The position numbers and the translations under genes are program-made. 64,000 nt of DNA, from NCBI GenBank assembly GCA_029207755.1, contig JARCOQ010000016.1, positions 10,340,501 through 10,404,500 of the forward strand, given 5' to 3'. Each line of letters opens with the position of its first letter. Positions within the stretch are counted from its first letter, which is position 1. The stretch comes from Chamaea fasciata. Taxonomy: Eukaryota; Chordata; Aves; Passeriformes; Sylviidae. Positions 39,001-48,425 of this stretch are shown piece by piece. The notes under the pieces were generated by a model. The model saw only the letters and a program-made list of their open reading frames with translations. It did not search any database and had not been told where the DNA came from.

Positions 39001-41165
39001 TTAGCTCTGCAGGCTGCACAGCAAGGAGAGACCCACCAAGTGCATCTGTGCTGTGTTTCCGTGTAGGTGATGGAAGGATTGGCAAATCATGCCCAGGAAA
39101 ATGTAACCAGGGATCTTGGGAGCAGAGAGGAACAGGTATGAAGTGCTTGGAGCCTGATGTTACGGGTGGCCTTGGTCCCACACAAGGCAGCCAGGGTGGG
39201 TGTCTGGCACAAAAAATGGAACAATTTCAGTTTTGGGTCCAAGTCTGTCAGGGGCTGGGATCACTTCCAAGGATGTCCCCATGCTGGGCCCTGGTGCCAC
39301 TGCAGAGGGACCCCAGTGTGGGTCAACAGTGCCAGCCCCGCTCCCTTCTCAGCCTCCCCTGTGCACCCCCTGCCCCCAGCACCAGAGGGGTTCAATCCTG
39401 CCCTTTTTGGGCTCCAAGGAGCCACCACACTGAGCTCAGTGGGGGCAGCATGAAGGACACCATGGTGGTGACCTGGCTGTAATTTGGGACTGGTTTTCCT
39501 GCCCTTGTGCTGCAGTCATGGAGGGCAGAGTCTTCACAGCGTGCTGGGGGAAGAGAGGGGAGGGTGCTCCTCCTTCCCACCATGGAGCCACGCCGGCCCT
39601 GGCCACCAGACCTGCTCTGTCCTTCCCAGCTGGGGGTTCTCTGTGCACTGGAGGAGCAAAGAGGACTCAGGGACAGGAGCAGCCCAATCCTGAATGGGAA
39701 CGAGCTGCTCTCTGTGCCCATGTGCTTTGGCAGGTGTGTGACCACGTTTGGGGGGAGCAGAGGTGACCTGGGGTGTGGGGCAGCAGCTGTGACCCCCCAT
39801 CCTTGCCTGATCCCGGTGGTTTTCCAGCCCGTTTGGCTCCCCAGAGCAGGGTGTTGCCTTTCTGAGGCTCCCCAGAGCAGGATGTTGCTGGCACTGACCC
39901 CTCGTTCCCTCTGGCTGTGCCGGTGCCTCTGGCACCAGAGCCCTGGTGATGCTGCAGGAGCTGCGGGTGTGTCCTGGCAGCAGCACCTCCCAAAATAACC
40001 CCATGAAGGGGTGAGGCAGCAGCACTGACACCCTGCACAGCCAGGCCCTGGCAGTGCCAGCACTGCCCTAACAAACCCTGTGCCGGTGCCTGGAGCTGCC
40101 CAGGGCCCTGTGCAGGACCCTGCTCCCCGCCGTGCAGGAGCTGTTGGAGCACGAGATGAAAACGGGGTTTGTCCCTCTGCCTTCCCCATTTCCCGGGCAT
40201 GTGGCCAGCGGGGTGTTCCCTCCCCGCAGCTCCCGGGAGCTGTAGCCGCAGCTCTCCCGCGGCTCCGTGTGCCGGGAATGCCAATGAGGCCGCGGCTCTC
40301 GGGCTCGCACTGCAGCGCGCATCCACCCGGAATGCAGAGCAGCCCACGGCTGGAGGAATCCGGGCAGTTAACGCTGGAGCTGTTGCCTAATTAGTTAAAC
40401 TAATAGAGAGTGAGGAGGGCTGGCAGGTAACCACAACCTCCCCACTGACACGCTCCAGGGCCGGACCTCCACAGAGCTGGGGGTTCTGATTTTGCTGATT
40501 TCCAGACGGAAGATTTTCCTGTTTATTTCCCTGATCTATCCATCAGTCCAGGCAGAACTGGGGTGGAATCACAGCCGATTGATGCCCGGTGGAACTGTGG
40601 CTGGTTTGTAACCCTGCCCCTGTACCTGATGTCACATCCCTGTGCCCTGCCCGCCTGCACTTGGGATGTGGTGACAATCCTGTTGTTGCTAACAGCGTGA
40701 GCAGCCCCTGCTGCCCCACCGAGGGAAGCTCGGTCAGGTGAGGAGGGGGCAGGTATTTGTTTGTGGGGTTGCAGAAATGTAAGTGCCTTGCTATTTCCTG
40801 CTTGAAATTAAGAACATTTCAAACAATGCAGAATTCTGCTCTTGATACGGCAGGAACGAGCCTTTGGAAGTACCCTCTGCTGTTTCTGGCTGGGAAAACA
40901 AGACATGCACAGACATTTTTCAGTATCAGTGTGTGCATGTAGATCTATTAGGGCTCTGCAGGGCCGGCAGGGTGGGGCCCAGGCCGGTGCCTTGTCCAGC
41001 CGCGGGGATGGGCGGGTGTTCAGTGAGCCCCACGTCCCTCCCGATCCGCTGTGACAGATTCCAGCTTGATTGAGGCACAAACACCAGCCCACAACAGCAG
41101 CGCGGATTTGGTGATTAACAAAGGGCGGATTCAGCCGCTGCTGGCGCCGCTCCAAGCGCGGGAGC
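39001..41165. other. Intergenic, GC-rich, no gene seen
   Basis: GC-rich sequence with long but featureless frames on both strands (for example a 265-codon minus frame at 39392-40189, rich in Gly/Pro/Ser/Arg). A 31-bp direct duplication (GGCTCCCCAGAGCAGG unit) lies at about 39835-39890. A CpG-rich patch lies at 40060-40330, followed by GTTGCCTAATTAGTTAAAC at about 40381, a homeodomain-type cluster. Confidence 0.45.
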
Positions 41166-41350
41166 TGCTGAGGAGCGTGGAGGGTGTATTAAATATTCAT
41201 CAAAATCTTGGCACTTCACTCGCATCTCTTGCTCTCCTGCCCGCTCCCCTCCCCTCGAAATCGCTTGGTCCTAAAGGTTAGAAGCCTGCTTCGAAAATGA
41301 ATTATTTCATTAACCCCTTCATAAATTAGGTTTTTACAGCTAAGTTTTTT
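41166..41350. other. AT-rich candidate conserved element
   Basis: GTATTAAATATTCATCAAAA, GAATTATTTCATTAACCCC and CATAAATTAGG flank a CCCCTCCCCTCG stretch. The composition resembles a conserved non-coding element. Not tested. Confidence 0.3.
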
Positions 41351-41469
41351 AGGGTCGAGGCAAAACGGGCGGTGGTGGCACTTCATCAGGTTTGCTCATC
41401 ACGTGGGCCCTGACCCCAGCACGTGACGGTGCCACCGATGCTGGCGGCAGCATGTGACCCTAAATGCTC

Positions 41470-41492
41470 AAAAAAAAAAAAAAAAAAAAAAA
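41470..41492. repeat. A23 homopolymer
   Basis: A run of about 23 A. No upstream AATAAA or processed-gene body is visible, so I treat it as a simple repeat. Confidence 0.85.
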
Positions 41493-41499
41493 GTAAATA

Positions 41500-42430
41500 C
41501 AAAGATACCACCAGGTTTCTCTCGTGCCTTCACCTGCCCGGCGTGGCGGGGCCGTGCCTGCTCCGTGCCGCTGCCAAGCCCTGCCCTCGGCCCCGCTGCT
41601 CCCCGTTCGGTGAGTGAACAGATCCAGCAATTAACTGGCGCTGCCTCGTGCCTCATTAACCATGCGGGGCACGCGGGAGCCGCCCCGGGGCTCGGCCGGG
41701 TCAGGCGTCAGGGCGGGGCGGGTGCTCCGGCCATGGCCGAGTGTCCGAGTGTCCGTCGTCCCCGTGTCCTGATGCCCCTCCAAGGGCTCCTCGGGGCGGG
41801 GGTCAGCGCGTTCCGCCGCCGCCGGCTTTGCTGCCCCCGTGCCGGGGTTTAAAGAGTGCCTTGGCGGGTTTGGAGGGCTGCCTCCTCTTCCTCTGCATCC
41901 CAGGGCGGTTGGTGCCGGGCGTTCAGCGGTGGTTGCCAGTCATGAAGCTCAGACAATGCAGGTTTTATTTTAGTTCTCCCCCGATGCCGTGTCGCTCCCC
42001 AGTGATGTCCCCAGCGGTGCCCTGCTGATGCCCCCGCTGGATTTGGGCCACCCGCTCTCCCCCGATGGCTGCTGTGCTGAGCTGGGGCTGAATCCCTAAT
42101 GCCGGGAGCATTCCCGGGGCCGGGAAGGGCCGGCGGAGCCGCCGCGGGCGCTGCCCAGCATTAGGATGCAGATCCATCGCCATCTCCCTGGAGACCATGG
42201 GAACCGAGGCCGGTGAGTCGTGTCTGGGGCGGCTGGCAGCCGGGCTGGGAATGAATTGCTGCCCTGTGCCGGCTCGCCCTTTGTTCCCCCGTTGTCAGGG
42301 CAGGTCGGGGAGCGGGGACAGCGCCCCGGGCACGGCGGGCAGTGCCCGGCCCCGCCATCGCCAGCCGCGGCCTGAACCGCCTGCAGCGAGTTCATATTTT
42401 CTGTCCTTGAACTAGTTATTCACAAAAGCT
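41500..42430. promoter_or_regulatory. CpG-island-like segment with possible start exon
   Basis: CpG-rich from about 41530 to 42390. Within it, ACCATGG at 42194-42200 (strong start context) is followed 13 nt later by a near-perfect donor, GCCG|GTGAGT at 42213. Such an arrangement is typical of a short first coding exon, here encoding MGTEA. No downstream partner exon was identified. Confidence 0.35.
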
Positions 42431-44325
42431 CTTTGGGGCTGACACCGATAGGAGCTGCCGTTCCGGCGCGGTGCTGTCGCGGCTGTGATCCCGTGTTTTA
42501 CACTCGGGGCATTCCTGGGCCGCTGCGAGCCCTTTGTGCCGCTGAAGGGAGCCGTATGCTGCAGAGGCATCTCTGAGGATCTTGCTGGAACAGCAGAGAA
42601 AGGGATTTCTGGGCGCTGCTGAATGTGGGTGCCTGGAATGCGGCGGCCGCTTCGGCAAAGGCGGGCTCGTGTTTGGAGTCGGGATTTGCCGTCTGCGGGA
42701 ACGAGCTCCGCAGGCTTTTAATTGGCACCAGCGTCCGCCCTGCCCTGCTCTCACATCTGCTGCCGCTCCCAAGTCCGGCTCCCGTTCAGTTCCATGGGAG
42801 GGACGGCGGTGGCGCTGCTGGAGGATGATTTCTCCCTGCTGCTCGCACAGATTGTCTCTGCCTGGCAGGGGCTGGCCCCGAGCGCACCAACCAGGCACCC
42901 GCCGCGGCCCGCTCCTCCGCTCTGCCGCAGCCCTTTGCTCACACTCTGGATTTTTATTGGGTTTAACTGGCTCTGTAATAGTTTCATGGCAGAAACTGTG
43001 CTCCCACCAAAACCTGCTCCTGTGAATATAGAAGTGAGACAAGGACGAGGGAGAGGATGTGGTGGAAACCCCGGTGCCAGCTCGGCATCCCCCCCATGTG
43101 CAGCCCCCGTGTCACACCCCCAGCCCATGGGGTCTCACCTGTGCCACGGGCACAGCCCCTGGCAGGTGCCAGGACATCCCTGTCGTGTCTCAGGGCTCAG
43201 GGCCTCTCCTGGGTGCAAACCTCCAGCTGTGCACCAGCTGTGCTGGCTGAGGGACACAGGGGTCCACACCAGCTGCTTCCTGGGCTGTCCTCAGTGGGCA
43301 CGGAGAGCAGCTTCTTCCTCCCACCTTGGCAGCAGCTCTTTGTCCATCTCAGAGGGGACAGCAGCTGGTTCTGGGGACAGTTCATGCAGCCTGTGACCCG
43401 GTGTGGGACAGGGATGGATGGGCCCCCAGCCAGAGGGGCTGTGCAAGAAGACTGCGGTGAGCTGCCAGGGTCTGCCCAGGACTCCTTGGCCTGTGGTTTT
43501 ATTCTTCCTGCTACTTCTCTCACCAAATGAGCAGAGCTGGGGCACCCACTCCCCCCTCAGCAGCCAGGGGACAGCTGGGTCCAGGCACCCTGCCCAGGCA
43601 TCCCCAGCCACCCCACCGGGTCTCTGGGATCCTCAGCACACAAAGCAGAGCTCTCCCTTTTGATTTAATAAGTATCTGGAAATGTCATAAAAGACATGAT
43701 AATAAAATATCAGATGCAGGAAAATGAGTAGCCAAAGGCATTGAAAAAAGAGACGAGAGTAAACGCAGCAGATCAAGACACTCATTCCCATTCCTTGTAT
43801 GTTCTCCATCTTTCCTGTGCCTTGACAGGCAGAAGTAAATGCCCACACTTCCCTGGAAGCACTTTCTGCCTCTGTCCCTGCTGGATTGTCACCACGGGGT
43901 GCCCGCAGCCCTAACAGCCCATTTGTCCTCCAGATTCCATTCTTTATCACTTCCAGAGGAGAGGCTGGGCTGGCTCATCCCCACTCCCACCGCCAGCACT
44001 CGCGCTTAAAGGGCAAGTCAGACTACAATGGTAATGGCTAAATTTGATTTTTACTGCTTTAAGGTATCTCTGCAAAATAAAGACCAATTTGTGCCTTTGC
44101 TTAGACAATGCAACAAAGCAACAGGAGAAAAACAGAACCAGAAGGGAAAATAGTCTCGGGGATTTTGGAGAAGCCAGCAGGTCCTGCTGTAACTCTGTCC
44201 CAGTGAGAGCTGGCCGTGGGGATTTTCTTCCAAATGCAGCTTTGGAGCAAATCAACCGCCAGTAAATTCCCAAGCCCAGCACAGTCTGTGAGGGCAGGGG
44301 CGGGATCAGCAGCAAGGTGATGGAT
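42431..44325. other. Intergenic, mixed, no gene seen
   Basis: GC-rich first half (to about 43100), then lower. The frames in 42416-43611 have no recognisable signature. An AT block at 43660-43730 (GATTTAATAAGTATCTGG, GATAATAAAATATCAG) may be regulatory. Confidence 0.4.
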
Positions 44326-44545
44326 GTGTTAATGTTTTAACAGGCCAAGCACCTCATAAATAATTTGCTGGGTTCTGGAGAAACTGACCTGGTCACAATG
44401 GCAATAAAAAGCTGTCCCCTGGGCTCTGCTCCAGAGGTCCACAATCCTCCCACGGAAAGGCTTAAGTGGCTTTTAACAATATCTATTTTATATTGTCAGA
44501 GCCCAGCGCCGCCCTGGTGTCGCCATCTGTGCAAACACCAGTGCT
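44325..44545. other. AT-rich candidate conserved element
   Basis: TTAATGTTTTAACAGGCC, CTCATAAATAATTTGC, GGCAATAAAAAGC and TTTTAACAATATCTATTTTA sit beside GC-rich CAGCGCCGCCCTGGTG. The element-like composition is the only evidence. Confidence 0.28.
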
Positions 44546-45490
44546 TCAGCTCCAGGGATGTTCCAGTTCAAGCCCCAGAAATGATCCCTGGGTGTGACGG
44601 GCAGGGCTGGGCTCTGTTTGCCTTGTGGGGAGCAGGGGCTGCCTGTGGAACCTCAGCAGTGCCCAGCCCAGGGGAGCAGGGGAGGGTGACCAGCCGGGGG
44701 CCTTCACAGGAACCCCCAGGGATGGGTCCACAAGCAGCACCAACTCTCCCAGGCAGAAGGAGCAGATGGAGCCCAGCCTGCAGTCAGGAGACTGGGCTGT
44801 CCTGGTGGATTCATCTGTGTGCTGAGTGTTCCTCTTGTGTACTGGCTATTCTGCTAGATTCTGGGTGCTCCTGGGGCACTCAGGGTGTTCCTGTCATTTA
44901 CCAGCTATTCCTCTGCTATTTTGGGTATTCCTCTCCTGTCCCAGACATCCTCGTCCTGCACTGTGTCCCACTCTCCAGTGCTGGCACTGGGAGCAGTTTA
45001 CTCAGTGCAGGGCAGGGCTGCTGCTGTGTCCTTTGGGTGCCCAAGCCTTGCCACCGTGTGCCAGGCTGGTCATGGCTCCTGCAGCTCTACTCACAGCCAC
45101 GGGTGATGCTTTCAGATTTCTCTGTGCTGCTCGTTGTTCAGTTCCCAGATTTGTCCTGGGCTGCAGCAGGCTGGTGAGCTCAGAACGTGTGGAGTTGAGG
45201 AATTTGTCACACCAACTGCTTTGCTGTGGGATGGGCCAGTGTGGCTCTGTTTCTGTAGCTGCAAATAAGGGAGATTCCAAACACTGGAGTCGTTTGGCAA
45301 GCAAAAGAGATGGCAAAGGTCTCCAGCACAAGGATGGATCTAAACGGGAGACAATAAAGAAACAGTTTTGGAGGACAGATCAGCATGGGTAGCCCCATTC
45401 CCTGCTCCAGCAGCACGGGGACAGCCTGGAGTGCTCATCCTCATCCCTGGCTCCCAGCTGTTCCTGCACTGCCATGGGACGGTGCAGCTG
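44546..45490. other. Intergenic, no gene seen
   Basis: Unique mixed sequence. Degenerate repetition of a GGTGTTCCTGTC/GGGTATTCCTCTC-like unit occurs at about 44820-44960. The long frames (for example 44365-45177) lack any family features. Confidence 0.4.
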
Positions 45491-45559
45491 AGGAGGAGGA
45501 GGAGCAGAAGGAGGAAGAGAGGAGGAGGAAGAGGAGGAGGAAGAGGAGGTGGAGGAGGG
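45491..45559. repeat. Purine-rich GGA/GAA repeat
   Basis: Seventy bases of almost pure purine, mostly (GGA)n with GAA interruptions. It can adopt triplex or other non-B structure. Confidence 0.9.
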
Positions 45560-45919
45560 CAGCAGTGCCCACCTTGGCAAAGGCTCTGGTGCCCAAAAGG
45601 GGCCCAGGTGGAGATAGGTGTTTATGGTGGCTCGGTGTGCTCAGTTTGCTCTGTCTGGGCTGTGATCTGCAGCCACTCTGGTGCTGTTGGTGGTGGCAGA
45701 GCAGTTCCCTCCCAGGCAGCAGGAGCAGGGGCAGAAATCCCACTTGGGCAGTGACTGGCACCACGTCTCTGTGGGCACTGCTGAGCCTGACCCGTGGCTG
45801 CTGGGACTCCCTGCCATGGCCTCCCCTCACCAAAGCACCTCCCCTGGGGAGCATCCCTTCTCCCCGCCGGCCCCCTGCACACTCAGCTTCGTCCCAGCCA
45901 CCACAGGCAAGTGTGGCTG

Positions 45920-46205
45920 CAATGAAAAGTAAATTTGATATCCTTGCCCCTATTTTTGCAAATGAGTGTAACTGTCAACTGCAGAATAAATGACACCTAA
46001 TTGCTGTTGGGGGGAGTTCAGGCAGGAGGGCTTGGCTGGGAGGGGATCACAGGGAAGCTCCAGCACTGATGGAAAATGAACAAGATGCCGGCTGTAAGGA
46101 ACCATAATTACAGAGGACTGACACACTGTGAGCTGTTTATGGTAATGAAGTGGTGCATCAAATCAAATTAACCTTAGTTATTTAACACAGAATGCACCGA
46201 GGACT
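45920..46205. other. AT-rich candidate conserved element upstream of CpG island
   Basis: Motif-dense AT block. It holds GTAAATTTGATATCC, TTTTTGCAAATGAG, CACCTAATTGC, ACCATAATTACAG (TAATTA at 46105-46110), CAAATCAAATTAACC and TAGTTATTTAACAC. It lies directly upstream of the island at 46290, so it may be its enhancer or distal promoter. Confidence 0.35.
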
Positions 46206-46331
46206 TGGCTTCAGTAGATGCTAAATCCAAATCCGGAGCCGTGCCCAAGCCAAGGAAGCGGCTCCAGCGCTGCACGGGCGTCGTTTTGATTTAGGATTCG
46301 TTCTGTGAGCGGCCGCGGCGCCGGGACGGCG

Positions 46332-46489
46332 ATGGCGAGGGCGAGCGCGGGCGGAGCGGCGGCACAGCGGCCGCGGGCGGCCCCGGGAGCCGCGGAGCTG
46401 CCGGGGGGAGCCGGGGGGAGCCGCGGAGCTGCCGGGGGGCCCCGCCGAGCCCGCACCATGAGCCCCGAGCCCCGCGGAGCCCAGGACAG
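46332..46489 (+). CDS. Putative first coding exon of an unknown transcript
   Basis: ATG at 46332, with a second in-frame ATG at 46458 in context CGCACCATGA. The frame is open to a strong donor, CAG|GTCAGT at 46490. From the second ATG it reads MSPEPRGAQD(R). The product is Ala/Gly/Arg-rich and partly reads a local GC repeat (46387-46440), so the coding claim is weak while the splice donor is good. It may equally be a non-coding exon. Confidence 0.3.
46387..46440. repeat. GC-rich 21-bp tandem duplication
   Basis: GAGCCGCGGAGCTGCCGGGG occurs twice with a partial unit between the copies, inside the CpG island. Confidence 0.85.
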
Positions 46490-46630
46490 GTCAGTGTCCG
46501 GCCCCGGGAGGAGCGGGAGAGGCCGGCGGGTCTCTCGGGCCCCGGGAAGTCCCCGGTGTGCCCCGGGCAGAGGACGGGGCGCGCTGCGCTCCCGCTCAGG
46601 TCCCGTTTCTCCTCTCTCCTCCCCACCAAG

Positions 46631-46683
46631 GCTGCGCCGCGCGCAGGAGGAGCCTGCCCGCCGGGATCCCCGCACGCTGACGG
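46631..46683 (+). CDS. Putative second exon of the unknown transcript
   Basis: Acceptor CTCTCTCCTCCCCACCAAG and donor ACGG|GTGAGT at 46684. It is in frame with the preceding candidate, reading LRRAQEEPARRDPRTLT, and open throughout. Two consecutive good donors and one good acceptor within 200 bp on one strand is more than I expect by chance, though GC-rich DNA favours GTGAGT-like words. Confidence 0.28.
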
Positions 46684-46699
46684 GTGAGTAACCTTTCAA

Positions 46700-47520
46700 A
46701 TTAACCCAAACGCTGCGTTAAAGATTGATGAGCTTTCGGAACTGGTCCCCTCCGTGCTGCCGCTGCGCGTTCCCCGGTGCCGCAGGAGGGATCCCCGGGG
46801 TGCCGTGAGGGAGATGCGGGCACGGCGGGTCCTGGGGGCGCCGGGGGCAGGGACAGAAGGGCGAAGGCACCTCAGGACAGCGGTTCTGTAAATGATGTTA
46901 AAGGCTGTTGGTGCCCGCGGTGTGCGGTGGGGTAGCGGCGGGAGGGACGCGGCAGGCTCGGGCCGGGCTGCCGGAGCTCTGGGGTCGCTCGGCCTCAAGC
47001 AGAGCCGCGCTGGCTTTGCCAGGCAGGAATGGGTGGTGCTGGCTCTGAGCAGAGCTGCCAGCTGCTGGCACGGCCCAACAGGTGGTTTTGAATCGGTTTG
47101 GATTAGGAAATGTTTATTCAGTGCCCTGCCTGCCGGTGGGGGCCTCTAGGGAGCCGAGTCGCTCCTCAGGGAGAGGATTCCTCTGCAGGACTTCCCACTT
47201 GTTGGAACAACACCAATTGCATCTCCAGCCGAAGGCTTTTCTCCGTGTATTTCACGAAGTTTGATGGTTTTGGAGTAGCTGCAGTCAGGTCCATCCTGAA
47301 TTAAATTTTTTTCAGGAACCCGGTGGTTCCCCTCCCCGTGTGGCAGATCTTACCCAAGAGCATTTAGAGTGCTGAGCTACCCTGTGGCTCCCCCGAGCCT
47401 CCCATCGTCAGCCCTGCACTGGCGGTTCCCCTGAGCACAGATGAGCACCCCAGGTGTCATCCCAGCAATTCCTCCCCTGGCACTGGCTCTGAGTCCTGCT
47501 CCAAGGTGGGGGCACTGGAT
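46700..47520. other. Intergenic downstream of CpG island
   Basis: Unique sequence grading from GC-rich to mixed. No further exon clearly recognised. Confidence 0.4.
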
Positions 47521-47720
47521 TTCGTGGTTATGAGTTCATTTTGTTTCTCTCCATCAATATGAAAATGCTGTGAGTCCAGAGAGTTTAATCACTATTGTAG
47601 GGGAATAAAGAGCAGAGATTTCCTCTAATCCCCTTTAAATAGCCTCCAAATGAGGACTCAACAAAGATGACTAATGACAGACATGATTAATTTAGTAGGT
47701 GAAGCTTCCATGGAAGCCCT
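47520..47720. other. AT-rich candidate conserved element
   Basis: CATCAATATGAAAATGC, GAGTTTAATCACTATTG, TTTAAATAGCC, GACTAATGACAG and CATGATTAATTTAG lie within 190 bp. Dense homeodomain-type and nuclear-receptor-type motifs are embedded in GC-richer DNA. Confidence 0.35.
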
Positions 47721-48255
47721 GAAGCCCAGGTACAGCCTTGGGACCCAGCCCCTCTTGCTCACTCACAGCCTCTTTGCCCTCACAGCTTAGTAAAACAAAC
47801 TCATTAGTTTTGTTTTGCTTTGACCAGAGGATTCCCTTTCTCTATTGAAAACAGTTTTGTCTCTTTCAGCAAACCTTTTCCTTGCTGCTGCCAAATACCA
47901 TCTCCCCAATGGGATGCTAAATCCAGTTTCAGTTAACAGCCAGCTGCATCCTCATCCCTCACCTGATCCTGCCCCTTGAAGGGTTCCCACTGAGCATACA
48001 TCAGTCTCTCACCAGCTGACAAGTGTAATGAAATAGAAAGTCAATGGAATTTCTCTGGGGATCTCTGGAATGTGTCTGGGAACCTCTCTGATGAAGGTCC
48101 CCTTCCAGGCCCATAACGCACCAAAACCTATGCGGAGAAAAGGGCAAAACTGGGGCTCTCATCCCCACAACATTGGGAGTGATAACTGGGGTACCAGTGC
48201 TGTCCATCTTGCTTTTGTTTGATTATCGTTTTTGTATCGTTCGTGTCTCCCTAGA
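47721..48255. other. Intergenic, no gene seen
   Basis: Unique sequence. Nothing recognised. Confidence 0.4.
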
Positions 48256-48425
48256 CCCGAGCAGGCAGGGTGGGTTTGATGGATTATATGTGAAATCCAG
48301 GTCAACACGTCCAAGTGTTGCTGCCTCATAATTTGCTGCGCCGCAGAGGCCAATAGAGATGCCTTGTGTTATTAATTATGCCAATATATTTTCCTGAGCA
48401 ATGTGATTCATTAGGCTGTGTAGGG
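48256..48425. other. Strongest candidate conserved non-coding element
   Basis: Continuous non-repetitive AT-rich block. It holds GATGGATTATATGTGAAATC, CAGGTCAACACG, CCTCATAATTTGCTGCGCC, GCCAATAGAGATGCC, TTATTAATTATGCCAAT (TAATTA 48373-48378) and CAATGTGATTCATTAGG. It has the look of a deeply conserved developmental enhancer. Alignment to other vertebrates would decide. Confidence 0.4.

Larger units (their letters stand above)
46290..46700 (+). promoter_or_regulatory. CpG island with two-exon gene-start candidate
   Basis: Very CpG-dense island. It includes two plus-strand exon candidates, 46332-46489 and 46631-46683, separated by a 141-bp GT..AG intron with a long pyrimidine tract (separate entries). 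The island and its splice signals look like a gene start, but no known gene is expected between RBBP6 and TNRC6A. Confidence 0.45.

Noticed and set aside
39392..40189. 265-codon minus-strand frame in intergenic DNA
   Set aside because: No recognisable motif, GC-rich low-information composition, and overlapping frames on the other strand of similar length.
41470..41492. Poly(A) run as the tail of a processed pseudogene
   Set aside because: No upstream poly(A) signal, target-site duplication or gene-like body could be seen.
45385..45993. 202-codon plus frame with an EEEEQKEEERRRKRRR stretch
   Set aside because: The charged segment is the GGA/GAA repeat. The flanks are not protein-like and no splice or start context supports it.
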